Under the pieces are notes generated by a model. It did no database searches and was not told the DNA's origin. It worked only from the letters and a program-made list of their open reading frames with translations. From Aeromicrobium piscarium (GTDB lineage Bacteria > Actinomycetota > Actinomycetes > Propionibacteriales > Nocardioidaceae): DNA of 64,000 nucleotides. Of this stretch, positions 41,132-49,797 are shown piece after piece (the first letter of the stretch is position 1; each line of letters begins with the position of its first letter). A program made the translations under genes and the position numbers. The stretch covers positions 1-64,000 of the forward strand of contig NZ_VLNT01000009.1 of the NCBI RefSeq assembly GCF_007421815.1. Direction: 5' to 3'.

Positions 41132-41694
41132 CCTGGCTGATCGTGGGCCTCGGCAACCCGGGGCCCACGTACGCCGCCACCCGGCACAACATCGGGTACT
41201 TCGTCGCCGACGCGCTCGCCGAGCGCGTCGGCGGTCGTTTCTCCGCCCACAAGGGCCGGCGGGCCGAGGTGGTCGAAGGACGTCTCCAGGGCGAGCGGGT
41301 GGTGCTGGGGCGGGCGCGCTCGTATATGAACGAGAGCGGCGGGCCGGTCGCATCGCTCCTGGCGTACTACGACATCGAGCCCGACCATCTCGTGGTCATC
41401 CATGACGAGCTCGACATCGATTTCGGGATGTTGCGGCTGAAGTTCGGCGGCGGCGACAACGGCCACAACGGGCTCAAGTCGATCCGCCAGTCCATCGGTA
41501 CCGGTGACTATTACCGCGTGCGCGTGGGCATCGGCCGTCCCCCGGGACGCCAGCCCGTCCACGACTACGTGCTCAAGCCATTCTCGTCGACCGAGCGCAA
41601 GGAGGTCGGCGTCCATGTCGAAGAGGCGGCCGATGCCATCGAGTCGCTCATCACCCGTGGCCTGGTCGCGACGCAGAGCGACTTCAACCGTTGA
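41128..41694 (+). CDS. pth: Peptidyl-tRNA hydrolase
   Basis: A 188-residue Pth that releases peptides from stalled peptidyl-tRNA. LIVGLGNPGPTYAATRHNIGY holds the active-site His and Asn, followed by SYMNESGGPV, VIHDELDIDFG with the catalytic Asp, and GGDNGHNGLKSI. Length is normal. It is coupled to rplY, and its stop is followed by a strong palindrome (41713-41795). Confidence 0.96.
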   Translation: MTWLIVGLGNPGPTYAATRHNIGYFVADALAERVGGRFSAHKGRRAEVVEGRLQGERVVLGRARSYMNESGGPVASLLAYYDIEPDHLVVIHDELDIDFGMLRLKFGGGDNGHNGLKSIRQSIGTGDYYRVRVGIGRPPGRQPVHDYVLKPFSSTERKEVGVHVEEAADAIESLITRGLVATQSDFNR

Positions 41695-41712
41695 TCCACG
41701 CGCCCCCGCCCA

Positions 41713-41795
41713 GCGGTAGGCCATCAACCTTTCGTCCGCGTGGGAGGTAGGCCATCAACCCTATCGATGCTCGATGAGGTTGATGGCCTACCTCC
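41713..41795. repeat. Compound palindromic intergenic repeat, copy B5
   Basis: GGAGGTAGGCCATCAACC (41743-41760) is perfectly inverted at 41778-41795, an 18-bp stem. A direct copy of most of it, GCGGTAGGCCATCAACC, lies at 41713-41729. The loop contains a further small ATCGA-TGC-TCGAT stem. It sits between pth and mfd and could terminate the rplY-pth transcript. Confidence 0.88.
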
Positions 41796-41874
41796 ACCGG
41801 CCGGGTCGCGCGTGACGGGGCTCCCACGGACGGCTTCCAGCGGCGGTCACCCGAGCATCCTGAGGCCGGCTGAG

Positions 41875-41880
41875 TAATCT
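41875..41880 (+). promoter_or_regulatory. mfd -10 box, probable leaderless promoter
   Basis: TAATCT ends five bases before the first ATG (41885) and eight before the second (41888). The spacing used by other genes here favours the second ATG as the leaderless start. Confidence 0.5.
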
Positions 41881-41884
41881 GGAC

Positions 41885-44800
41885 ATGATGACCTCCCCCT
41901 CCTCCCAGGCCCCCCTCGCCGCTGCGATGGCGCACGAACCGGCGATCGCGGCAGCCGTCGCCGCACGCGACGCCGGCTCGCTCGAGTTCCAGATCACCGG
42001 GACCGAAGCCCTCTATCCCTTCGTGAGCACCGCCCTCGTGCGCGATGCCGCCACCGTCCTCGTGGTCACCGCGACCGCACGCGATGCCGAGGATCTCGTC
42101 GATCATCTGCGTTGCCTGGTCGACGAGCCCGATCACATCGCCTACTTCCCGGCCTGGGAGACGTTGCCGCACGAACGGCTCTCTCCACGGTCGGACACCG
42201 TCGGGCGGCGTCTGGCGGTCCTGCGACACCTCGTCCACGGCGGCGCGGATCGCCCTCGCGTCGTGGTGGCGCCGGTGCGATCGGTCCTTCAACCGCAGGT
42301 CAAGGGGCTCGCAGATCTCGAACCGGTCGAGCTGCGCGCCGGCCAGGACATCGAACTGGACGTCGTGGTGGCGCGCCTGGCCGCGGCCGCGTACACGCGT
42401 GTCGACCTCGTCGAGCGACGCGGAGAGTTCGCCGTCCGCGGTGGCATCGTCGATGTCTTCCCGCCCACGGAGGAGCACCCGTTGCGCGTGGAGTTCTGGG
42501 GCGACACCGTCGACGAGATCCGCCACTTCGCGGTCGCCGATCAGCGCACGGTCGAAGCGGTCGACCGGCTCTGGGCGCCGCCGTGTCGTGAGCTGCTGCT
42601 GACCGACGAGGTGCGCGAGCGCGCGGCCCGGCTCGCTGTACAGCAGCCCGGTCTGGCCGAGCTGTTCACCAAGCTCGCCGAGGGACACGCGGTCGAGGGC
42701 ATGGAGTCGCTCGCTCCGGTGCTCGTGGGCGAGATGGAGCTCCTCGTCGATCTCCTGCCCGCGTCATCGACCGTCCTCGTGTGCGACCCCGAGCGCGTGC
42801 GGGCACGGGCCCATGACCTGGTCGCCACGAGTGAGGAGTTCCTCGCGGCCTCCTGGGCAGCGGCGGCGACCGGGGGCGAGTCACCGATCGATCTTGGATC
42901 GGCCGCCTTCAAGGAGCTCGATGACGTGCGCGACCACACGGTCCGCGCGGGACATCCGTGGGGGGCGATCGGTCCCTTCGGTATCGGTGACGATGCTTCC
43001 GCGGCGGTCGACCCCGCCCCTTTGTACCGCGGAGACATGGACGCGGCGGTGGCCGATGTCCGCCGCTGGTTGGGTGAGGGACACGAGGTCCTGCTGACCG
43101 TCCCGGGTCCGGGCCAGGTGACGCGGTCGCTCGAGTGGCTCGCCGAGCACGATATCGCGGGTCGAGCCGTGGAGCGGCTCGAGCCGACGAAGGACGGCTC
43201 CAAGACGGTGCAGGTCGCCGTCGCGGAGCTCAGCGAGGGCTTCGTCGCGGAGAAGCTTGGCCTGGTGCTGCTCACCTATGACGATCTCGTCGGGCAGAAG
43301 GTGGCCGACCGCACCGAGCGCAAGATGCCGGTGCGCCGTCGCAAGCAGGTCGATCCCCTGGAGCTCTCGGCGGGCGACCCCGTCGTGCACGAGCAGCATG
43401 GTGTCGGCCGATACGTCGAGCTGATCCAGCGGGTCGTGCAGGGGGCCGCGCGCGAATACCTGGTGATCGAGTACGCACCGGGCAAGAGGGGCCAGCCGCC
43501 GGATCGACTGTTCGTGCCCATGGACCAGCTGGATCTGGTCAGCCGCTATGTGGGCGGCGAGGCCCCCACCCTGGACCGTCTCGGCGGCAGCGACTGGACG
43601 CAGCGCAAGAACAAGGCGCGCAAGGCGGTTCGGCAGATCGCCGGCGAGCTCATCAAGTTGTATGCGGCGCGACAGTCCACCCAGGGGCACGCCTTCGGAC
43701 CCGATACGCCGTGGCAGCGAGAACTCGAGGACGCCTTCCCCTACATGGAGACGCCCGACCAGTTGTCGACGATCGACGATGTCAAGCGCGACATGCAGCG
43801 CGTGGTGCCGATGGACCGCCTCGTATGCGGTGACGTCGGCTACGGCAAGACCGAGATCGCCGTGCGGGCGGCCTTCAAAGCGATCCAGGACGGCAAGCAG
43901 GTGGTGTTGCTGGTGCCGACGACCTTGTTGGTGCAGCAGCACTATGCGACCTTCGCCGAGCGGTTCGGGCAGTTCCCCGTGACGATCAAGCCGTTGTCGC
44001 GTTTCCAGACCGAGAAGGAGTCGCAGGCGGCCCTCGAAGGGCTGGCCGAGGGCACGGTAGATCTGGTCATCGGCACGCACCGGCTGTTGCAGCCAGGTAT
44101 CCGGATCAAGGATCTCGGGCTCATCATCGTCGACGAGGAGCAGCGCTTCGGCGTCGAGCACAAGGAGGCCCTGAAGCACCTGCGCGCCTCGGTCGACGTG
44201 TTGAGCATGTCGGCGACGCCCATCCCGCGGACCCTCGAGATGGCGATCACGGGTATCCGGGAGATGAGCACGATCGCCACGCCCCCCGAGGAGCGGCACC
44301 CGGTGCTCAGCTTCGTCGGCGCCTATGAGGACCGTCAGGTGATCGCCGCGATCCGCCGTGAGCTGCTGCGCGAGGGCCAGGTGTTCTACATCCACAATCG
44401 GGTCAAGAGCATCGACAAGGTGGCGCAGCATCTGCGCGATCTGGTGCCGGAGGCGCGGGTCGCCACAGCACACGGGCAGATGAGCGAGCAGCAGCTCGAG
44501 AGCGTGATGCTCGACTTCTGGGAGAAGAAGTTCGATGTCCTGGTCTGCACGACGATCGTCGAGTCGGGGCTGGACGTCTCGAATGCGAACACGATGATCA
44601 TCGAGCGCGCGGACATGTTCGGCCTCTCGCAGCTCCATCAGTTGCGTGGCCGCGTGGGTCGTGGCCGTGAGCGGGCGTACGCCTACTTCCTGTATCCGCC
44701 GGAGAAGCCGCTCACGGAGACCGCACACGATCGTCTCTCGACGATCGCGCAGCATTCGGAGCTCGGCGGTGGCATGGCGGTGGCGATGAAGGATCTGGAG

Positions 44801-45379
44801 ATCCGCGGTGCCGGCAATCTGCTGGGCGGCGAGCAGTCGGGTCATATCGCCGATGTCGGGTTCGACCTGTACGTGCGGCTGGTCGGTGAGGCGGTCGCGG
44901 AGTTCCGCGGCGAGGAGGAGCCGGAGCGCGAGGTCAAGATCGAGCTGCCGATCGAGGCGCACCTGCCGCACGACTATGTGCCGAGTGAGCGGTTGCGGCT
45001 GGAGATGTACAAGCGTCTCGCCGGGGTCCGGTCGGCCGATGACGTCGAGGAGCTGCGCGCTGAGCTGGCCGACCGTTACGGTACTCCGCCCGATCCGGTC
45101 GAGGTCCTGTTGGATGTCGCCAGGTTGCGGGTCACGGTGCGCGAGTCGGGGCTCAGCGAGATCACGTCGGCGGGCTCGAATATCCGGTTCTCGTCGGTCA
45201 CGCTGCCGGAGTCGTCGCAGATGCGTCTCGCTCGGGTGTATCCCAAGAGCGTCTACAAGCAGGCCGCGGGCGTGGCGCTGTTGCCGCATCCGAAGACCGC
45301 GCCGGTCGGTGGCAAGCCCTTGCGCGATCGCGAGCTGATCGCCTGGGTCGAGACCGCGCTCGACACCATCACCGGCTAG
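41885..45379 (+). CDS. mfd: Transcription-repair coupling factor
   Basis: A 1164-residue Mfd, the translocase that removes stalled RNA polymerase and recruits UvrA. The UvrB-homology N-terminus contains ITGTEALYPFVSTALV. The RNA polymerase-interaction domain contains GDPVVHEQHGVGRYVEL. The helicase core contains VCGDVGYGKTEIAVRAAFKA (Walker A) and IIVDEEQRFGVEHKE (DEEQ), with SATPIPRTL, THRLLQPG and LRGRVGRGRERAYAY. The C-terminal TRCF domain is complete. Two adjacent ATGs (41885 and 41888) are available; -10 spacing favours 41888. Confidence 0.97.
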   Translation: MMTSPSSQAPLAAAMAHEPAIAAAVAARDAGSLEFQITGTEALYPFVSTALVRDAATVLVVTATARDAEDLVDHLRCLVDEPDHIAYFPAWETLPHERLSPRSDTVGRRLAVLRHLVHGGADRPRVVVAPVRSVLQPQVKGLADLEPVELRAGQDIELDVVVARLAAAAYTRVDLVERRGEFAVRGGIVDVFPPTEEHPLRVEFWGDTVDEIRHFAVADQRTVEAVDRLWAPPCRELLLTDEVRERAARLAVQQPGLAELFTKLAEGHAVEGMESLAPVLVGEMELLVDLLPASSTVLVCDPERVRARAHDLVATSEEFLAASWAAAATGGESPIDLGSAAFKELDDVRDHTVRAGHPWGAIGPFGIGDDASAAVDPAPLYRGDMDAAVADVRRWLGEGHEVLLTVPGPGQVTRSLEWLAEHDIAGRAVERLEPTKDGSKTVQVAVAELSEGFVAEKLGLVLLTYDDLVGQKVADRTERKMPVRRRKQVDPLELSAGDPVVHEQHGVGRYVELIQRVVQGAAREYLVIEYAPGKRGQPPDRLFVPMDQLDLVSRYVGGEAPTLDRLGGSDWTQRKNKARKAVRQIAGELIKLYAARQSTQGHAFGPDTPWQRELEDAFPYMETPDQLSTIDDVKRDMQRVVPMDRLVCGDVGYGKTEIAVRAAFKAIQDGKQVVLLVPTTLLVQQHYATFAERFGQFPVTIKPLSRFQTEKESQAALEGLAEGTVDLVIGTHRLLQPGIRIKDLGLIIVDEEQRFGVEHKEALKHLRASVDVLSMSATPIPRTLEMAITGIREMSTIATPPEERHPVLSFVGAYEDRQVIAAIRRELLREGQVFYIHNRVKSIDKVAQHLRDLVPEARVATAHGQMSEQQLESVMLDFWEKKFDVLVCTTIVESGLDVSNANTMIIERADMFGLSQLHQLRGRVGRGRERAYAYFLYPPEKPLTETAHDRLSTIAQHSELGGGMAVAMKDLEIRGAGNLLGGEQSGHIADVGFDLYVRLVGEAVAEFRGEEEPEREVKIELPIEAHLPHDYVPSERLRLEMYKRLAGVRSADDVEELRAELADRYGTPPDPVEVLLDVARLRVTVRESGLSEITSAGSNIRFSSVTLPESSQMRLARVYPKSVYKQAAGVALLPHPKTAPVGGKPLRDRELIAWVETALDTITG

Positions 45380-45387
45380 CTCGCGGT

Positions 45388-45469
45388 GGGCGGTGGGCTA
45401 CCACGCACGTCGACGCTGAAGGGCGTGATGACTCACCGCCGACGACCGGGGTACGTGACAACTCACCGC
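45388..45469. repeat. Compound palindromic intergenic repeat, copy B4
   Basis: GGGCGGTGGGCTACCACGCAC (shortened core GGCGGTGGGCTACCACGC, from 45389) is followed by inverted-type units GGCGTGATGACTCACCGCC (45422-45440) and GTACGTGACAACTCACCGC (45451-45469). Outer arms match the family. It lies just after the mfd stop. Confidence 0.7.
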
Positions 45470-45509
45470 TCGCGGCGGTGCGCGCACAGGACGTGATCCA
45501 GGTCATGGG

Positions 45510-45515
45510 TAGGCT
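45510..45515 (+). promoter_or_regulatory. -10 box of the lipoprotein-mazG unit
   Basis: TAGGCT about 30 bases before the lipoprotein ATG leaves a short leader carrying GAGGAGG. The same hexamer precedes eno. Confidence 0.45.
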
Positions 45516-45545
45516 GGGCTCGTTCTGTGGGTATGAGGAGGTTCC

Positions 45546-46178
45546 ATGACCGTCCGGTGTCGTCTGGCTCTGCTAGTTGTCGCGGGTCTCGTCCTGACCG
45601 GATGCGGCTCGGTGCACAGCGGCAATGCCGCAGTCGTCGGGGATGAGCGGATCTCGATGAACGAGGCCGATGAGGTCACCGAGGGCTACTGCACGCTGGC
45701 GGCGCAGAACGCCGCCGCACAGGGAACGACCTCGATCCCCGGTGCCGAGGTGCGCCGGGGAGCGCTCTCGCTGCTGATCCTCGAATCCGTCGCCGAGCAG
45801 GTGGCCGAGCGCGAGGACATCTCGATCACCGTGGCGGAACTCGATCGCTCCGACCTGGCCCAGGCGCGACAGGTCTTCGGCGACCAGACCGATCTGGTCG
45901 TCTCGACGATCAAGCGCAACGAGCGTGCGCTCGCCGTGGCCATGGAGCTGGCCCGGCGGCAGCTCGGCGACGAGGCCGACGACCTCAGCGAGCAGGAGCT
46001 CGGGCAGATCGGACAGGAGATCCTCCGCGCGGAGGCCGACTCCATGGACCTCTCGATCGATCCCCGGTTCGGCATGGCGGGCATCGGCGAGGTCGTGGCA
46101 CCGTCGGGGTCGTTGTCGGTCGCGGGTCCGGTGCTCGAGGGCCAGGAGCTTCCCGAGGCCCTGAGCTGCTCGGCATGA
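45546..46178 (+). CDS. SurA N-terminal-like lipoprotein
   Basis: A 210-residue exported lipoprotein with a signal peptide ending LVLTGCGS (C20). The mature part begins with NAAVVGDERISMNEADEV, the start of SurA/PrsA-type chaperone N-domains, and continues as amphipathic helices. No PPIase domain is present, so a pure chaperone or anchoring role is possible. GAGGAGG is seven bases before the ATG. It is coupled to mazG by ATGA. Confidence 0.78.
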   Translation: MTVRCRLALLVVAGLVLTGCGSVHSGNAAVVGDERISMNEADEVTEGYCTLAAQNAAAQGTTSIPGAEVRRGALSLLILESVAEQVAEREDISITVAELDRSDLAQARQVFGDQTDLVVSTIKRNERALAVAMELARRQLGDEADDLSEQELGQIGQEILRAEADSMDLSIDPRFGMAGIGEVVAPSGSLSVAGPVLEGQELPEALSCSA

Positions 46179-46753
46179 CCGATGACCCTGTGCACGACCT
46201 GATCGAGGTGATGTCGCGGTTGCGCGCCGAATGCCCCTGGACGCAGCAGCAGACGCACACCTCCCTGCGCCACTATCTGATCGAGGAGGCGTACGAGACG
46301 CTCGAGGCGCTCGATGCAGGGGACAGCGAGCATCTGCGCGAGGAGCTCGGCGATCTGCTCATGCAGGTCGTGTTCCATGCCGAGATCGCCCGCTCCGATG
46401 GTGAGGGCTGGGGGATCGACGAGGTCGCCGAGGGGATCCGCGACAAGCTCGTCCATCGCAACCCGCATGTCTTCGGCGATGTCGTGGTGAGTTCGGCGGC
46501 CGAGGTCGACGCGAACTGGCAGCGTCTCAAAGCAGAACGGCAGCAGCGCACGAGCGCCCTCGAGGGCATCCCCGAGCAGCTGCCGGCACTGCTCTACGCC
46601 GAGAAGGTGCTCGCACGCACCGGGATCGACCTCGATGCGAGCGACGACCTCGGCGATCGACTGCTCGCACTCGTCGCGGAGGCGCGGGTCGAGGGGATCG
46701 ATCCGGATCTGGCATTGAAGCAGGCCGCGCGCCGGCACGCCGAACGCGCCTGA
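46175..46753 (+). CDS. mazG: MazG nucleoside triphosphate pyrophosphohydrolase
   Basis: A 192-residue single-domain MazG that hydrolyses non-canonical NTPs. LRAECPWTQQQTHTSLRHYLIEEAYETLEAL and LREELGDLLMQVVFHAEIA provide the ExxE...ExxD metal site, and HRNPHVFGDV is the family signature. It is shorter than the two-domain E. coli protein but normal for actinobacteria. The order mfd, mazG, lipoprotein, eno is conserved in relatives, with the lipoprotein first here. Confidence 0.95.
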   Translation: MTDDPVHDLIEVMSRLRAECPWTQQQTHTSLRHYLIEEAYETLEALDAGDSEHLREELGDLLMQVVFHAEIARSDGEGWGIDEVAEGIRDKLVHRNPHVFGDVVVSSAAEVDANWQRLKAERQQRTSALEGIPEQLPALLYAEKVLARTGIDLDASDDLGDRLLALVAEARVEGIDPDLALKQAARRHAERA

Positions 46754-46784
46754 CAGGCGGCCGCTTCCGGGGTGGGCGACGCGC

Positions 46785-46790
46785 TAGGCT
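46785..46790 (+). promoter_or_regulatory. eno -10 box
   Basis: TAGGCT, 41 bases before the TTG start; the predicted leader of about 35 bases contains the AGGAGA ribosome site. Confidence 0.5.
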
Positions 46791-46792
46791 GA

Positions 46793-48109
<1,317 letters not shown>

Positions 48110-48114
48110 GGCCG

Positions 48115-48684
48115 ATGGCCGCGTCCCGACGACCCCCAGCCCGCGGATCGGCTTCCGGCTCGCGCCGGACCAAGCCACCGGCGGGTGCGACGCGGAGCAC
48201 CACGAGTGCTCCGCGTCGCCCCGCGGCGGCGGCGCGTCCTTCCGCCCCGCCGTCGTCGGGGACGCGGTTCACCGCTCGCGCCATCATCCTGTTGGCGGTG
48301 GTCGTGCTGCTGGTGGCCTCGTACACCACCACGGTGCACGCCTGGTGGCAGCAGCGCAGCGAGATCGGGGCGTTGAAGGCCGCGAACCGACAGGCCGAGC
48401 AGGATATCGACGATCTCCACGATGAGATCGACCGCTGGGACGATCCGGCGTTCATCAAGCAACAGGCACGGGATCGCTTCGGGTGGGTGCTGCCGGGCGA
48501 GGTCGGCTACCGCGTCGTCGGTATCGACGGCCAGCTGCAGGGCGAGGTGGGCCGTCTGGAGGAGCCTCCCACCGCGGCGGACGATCCCTGGTACGGCAAA
48601 CTGTGGGGGAGCGTCGAACAGGCCGGCAACCCGCCGGATCCGCAGGAAGAGGCGCGTCCCGACGACGTACTGGAGAATCCGTGA
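48115..48684 (+). CDS. FtsB/DivIC-like septum protein
   Basis: A 189-residue single-pass membrane protein of the FtsB/DivIC family, which links early and late divisome parts with FtsL and FtsQ. A basic, Pro/Ala-rich cytoplasmic tail (about 1-55) precedes the transmembrane segment (about 58-78). A short coiled coil follows (EIGALKAANRQAEQDIDDLHDEIDRW), then the conserved FIKQQARDRFGWVLPGEVGY. It directly follows eno, as in other actinobacteria, and overlaps DUF501 as GTGA. Confidence 0.93.
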   Translation: MAASRRPPARGSASGSRRTKPPAGATRSTTSAPRRPAAAARPSAPPSSGTRFTARAIILLAVVVLLVASYTTTVHAWWQQRSEIGALKAANRQAEQDIDDLHDEIDRWDDPAFIKQQARDRFGWVLPGEVGYRVVGIDGQLQGEVGRLEEPPTAADDPWYGKLWGSVEQAGNPPDPQEEARPDDVLENP

Positions 48685-49181
48685 CCTTGAGCGATGACGA
48701 CCTGATGACGATCGCCGAGCAGTTGGGGCGGCCGCCGAGGGCCATCGTCGAGGTGTCGTCACGCTGTCCGTCCGGGCACCCGAATGTGGTCAAGACCGAG
48801 CCGCGGCTTCCCGATGGCACTCCGTTCCCCACGCTCTACTACCTGACCTGTCCGCGGCTGGCCGGTGCCATCGGCACCTTGGAAGCCTCCGGCCTCATGG
48901 CCGAGATGTCGCAGCGGCTCACCGAGGACGCTGATCTCGCGGCCGCCTATCGATCAGCCCATGAGGCGTATCTGGCCGAGCGAGAGGCGCTCGGCCATGT
49001 CGAGGAGATCGACGGGATCACCGCCGGCGGCATGCCGACCCGCGTGAAGTGCCTGCACGTGCTGGTGGGCCACTCGCTGGCCAAGGGGCCCGGGGTCAAT
49101 CCGCTCGGTGACGAAGCCATCGCCCTGCTGGGCGACTGGTGGACGAACTCCTCCTGCGCCGACCCCTCGGTGGTCGAGTAG
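48681..49181 (+). CDS. DUF501 protein; 3' end formed by a dispersed repeat
   Basis: A 166-residue DUF501 protein. Family segments are LGRPPRAIVEVSSRCPSGHPNVVKTEPRLPDGTPFPTLYYLTCP and GMPTRVKCLHVLVGHSLAKGPGVNPLGDEA. The conserved Cys and His residues suggest a metal site, but the function is unknown. The last residues DPSVVE and the TAG stop are encoded by the first copy of the GGTGGTCGAGTAG repeat. The Ppx/GppA phosphatase gene that normally follows in actinobacteria is absent. Confidence 0.92.
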   Translation: MTLSDDDLMTIAEQLGRPPRAIVEVSSRCPSGHPNVVKTEPRLPDGTPFPTLYYLTCPRLAGAIGTLEASGLMAEMSQRLTEDADLAAAYRSAHEAYLAEREALGHVEEIDGITAGGMPTRVKCLHVLVGHSLAKGPGVNPLGDEAIALLGDWWTNSSCADPSVVE

Positions 49182-49248
49182 GGAGCTCGCCCCGCCCCTC
49201 GGTGGTCGAGTAGGAAGCTCGCTCCGCGAGCGACCGTATCGAGACCAC
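49163..49248. repeat. Dispersed GGTGGTCGAGTAG element, copies A2 and A3
   Basis: CCCCTCGGTGGTCGAGTAGG occurs at 49163-49182 and again at 49195-49214. The second copy continues through hairpin GCTCGC-TCC-GCGAGC (49217-49231) to GTATCGAGACCAC (49236-49248), the complete form of the element. The first copy overlaps the DUF501 coding end. Confidence 0.88.
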
Positions 49249-49344
49249 ACCACACGGGAGGTCCACAGATCTCCTGGGCCCTCTGGCCGTCCACAGATCC
49301 GTGTCAGCGCCACCGCGGCGGTGGTGCGGCCGTCACCTTTCGCC

Positions 49345-49788
49345 ATGGGAATCCGCTATTACGCCTACCAGGTAGAGCCGCACTTCATCGGTCTCGCGCG
49401 GCACGATCCGAGTCTGTTCCTGTCGGCCGACCCGTCGACCGGCGGTGCCAGCCGCTCCGATGGCTCGATCGTCGGGCTGGACCAGCGCCGGCGCCAGCTG
49501 TACCGGTTGACCACGGGCGGCGCTGAGCCGCGCCCCTCCTCTCGGCTGTTCGCGGGGGACGCACGACATCCAGGTGACGATGCATCGTGGGTGCCCTGTA
49601 TCCGTGTACTGGAGCCGGACGAGGTGTCGGAGATCGCCGCGGATCTGGTGCTAGTGGGGGAGAAGGACGTGTGCGCGATGTTCCGTGATGAGGAGATCGC
49701 CGGCGTGATGGCCTTTCTCACCCGGGTCCAGCACTTCGTCGTCGATACCGCCCGCGCGGGAAACGGCATCGTCTATCTCATCGGCTGA
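49345..49788 (+). CDS. Hypothetical protein
   Basis: A 147-residue soluble protein beginning MGIRYYAYQVEPHFIGLARHDPSLFL. The opening recalls small actinobacterial proteins of the DUF1877/YfbM kind, but the usual internal signature is not clear, so I leave it unassigned. No membrane segments are seen. No ribosome site is visible; the ATG at 49345 is the first after the repeat. It ends nine bases from the convergent M13 peptidase gene. Confidence 0.6.
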   Translation: MGIRYYAYQVEPHFIGLARHDPSLFLSADPSTGGASRSDGSIVGLDQRRRQLYRLTTGGAEPRPSSRLFAGDARHPGDDASWVPCIRVLEPDEVSEIAADLVLVGEKDVCAMFRDEEIAGVMAFLTRVQHFVVDTARAGNGIVYLIG

Positions 49789-49797
49789 ACACCGGTT

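Noticed and set aside
42881-45289. An uninterrupted reading frame of about 800 codons on the minus strand opposite mfd
   Set aside because: It mirrors the codon structure of mfd in high-GC DNA, shows no protein family features, and mfd itself is unmistakable.
49345-49788. Ppx/GppA phosphatase remnant after DUF501
   Set aside because: The protein has no sugar-kinase/Hsp70-type ATPase motifs and is a different small protein.
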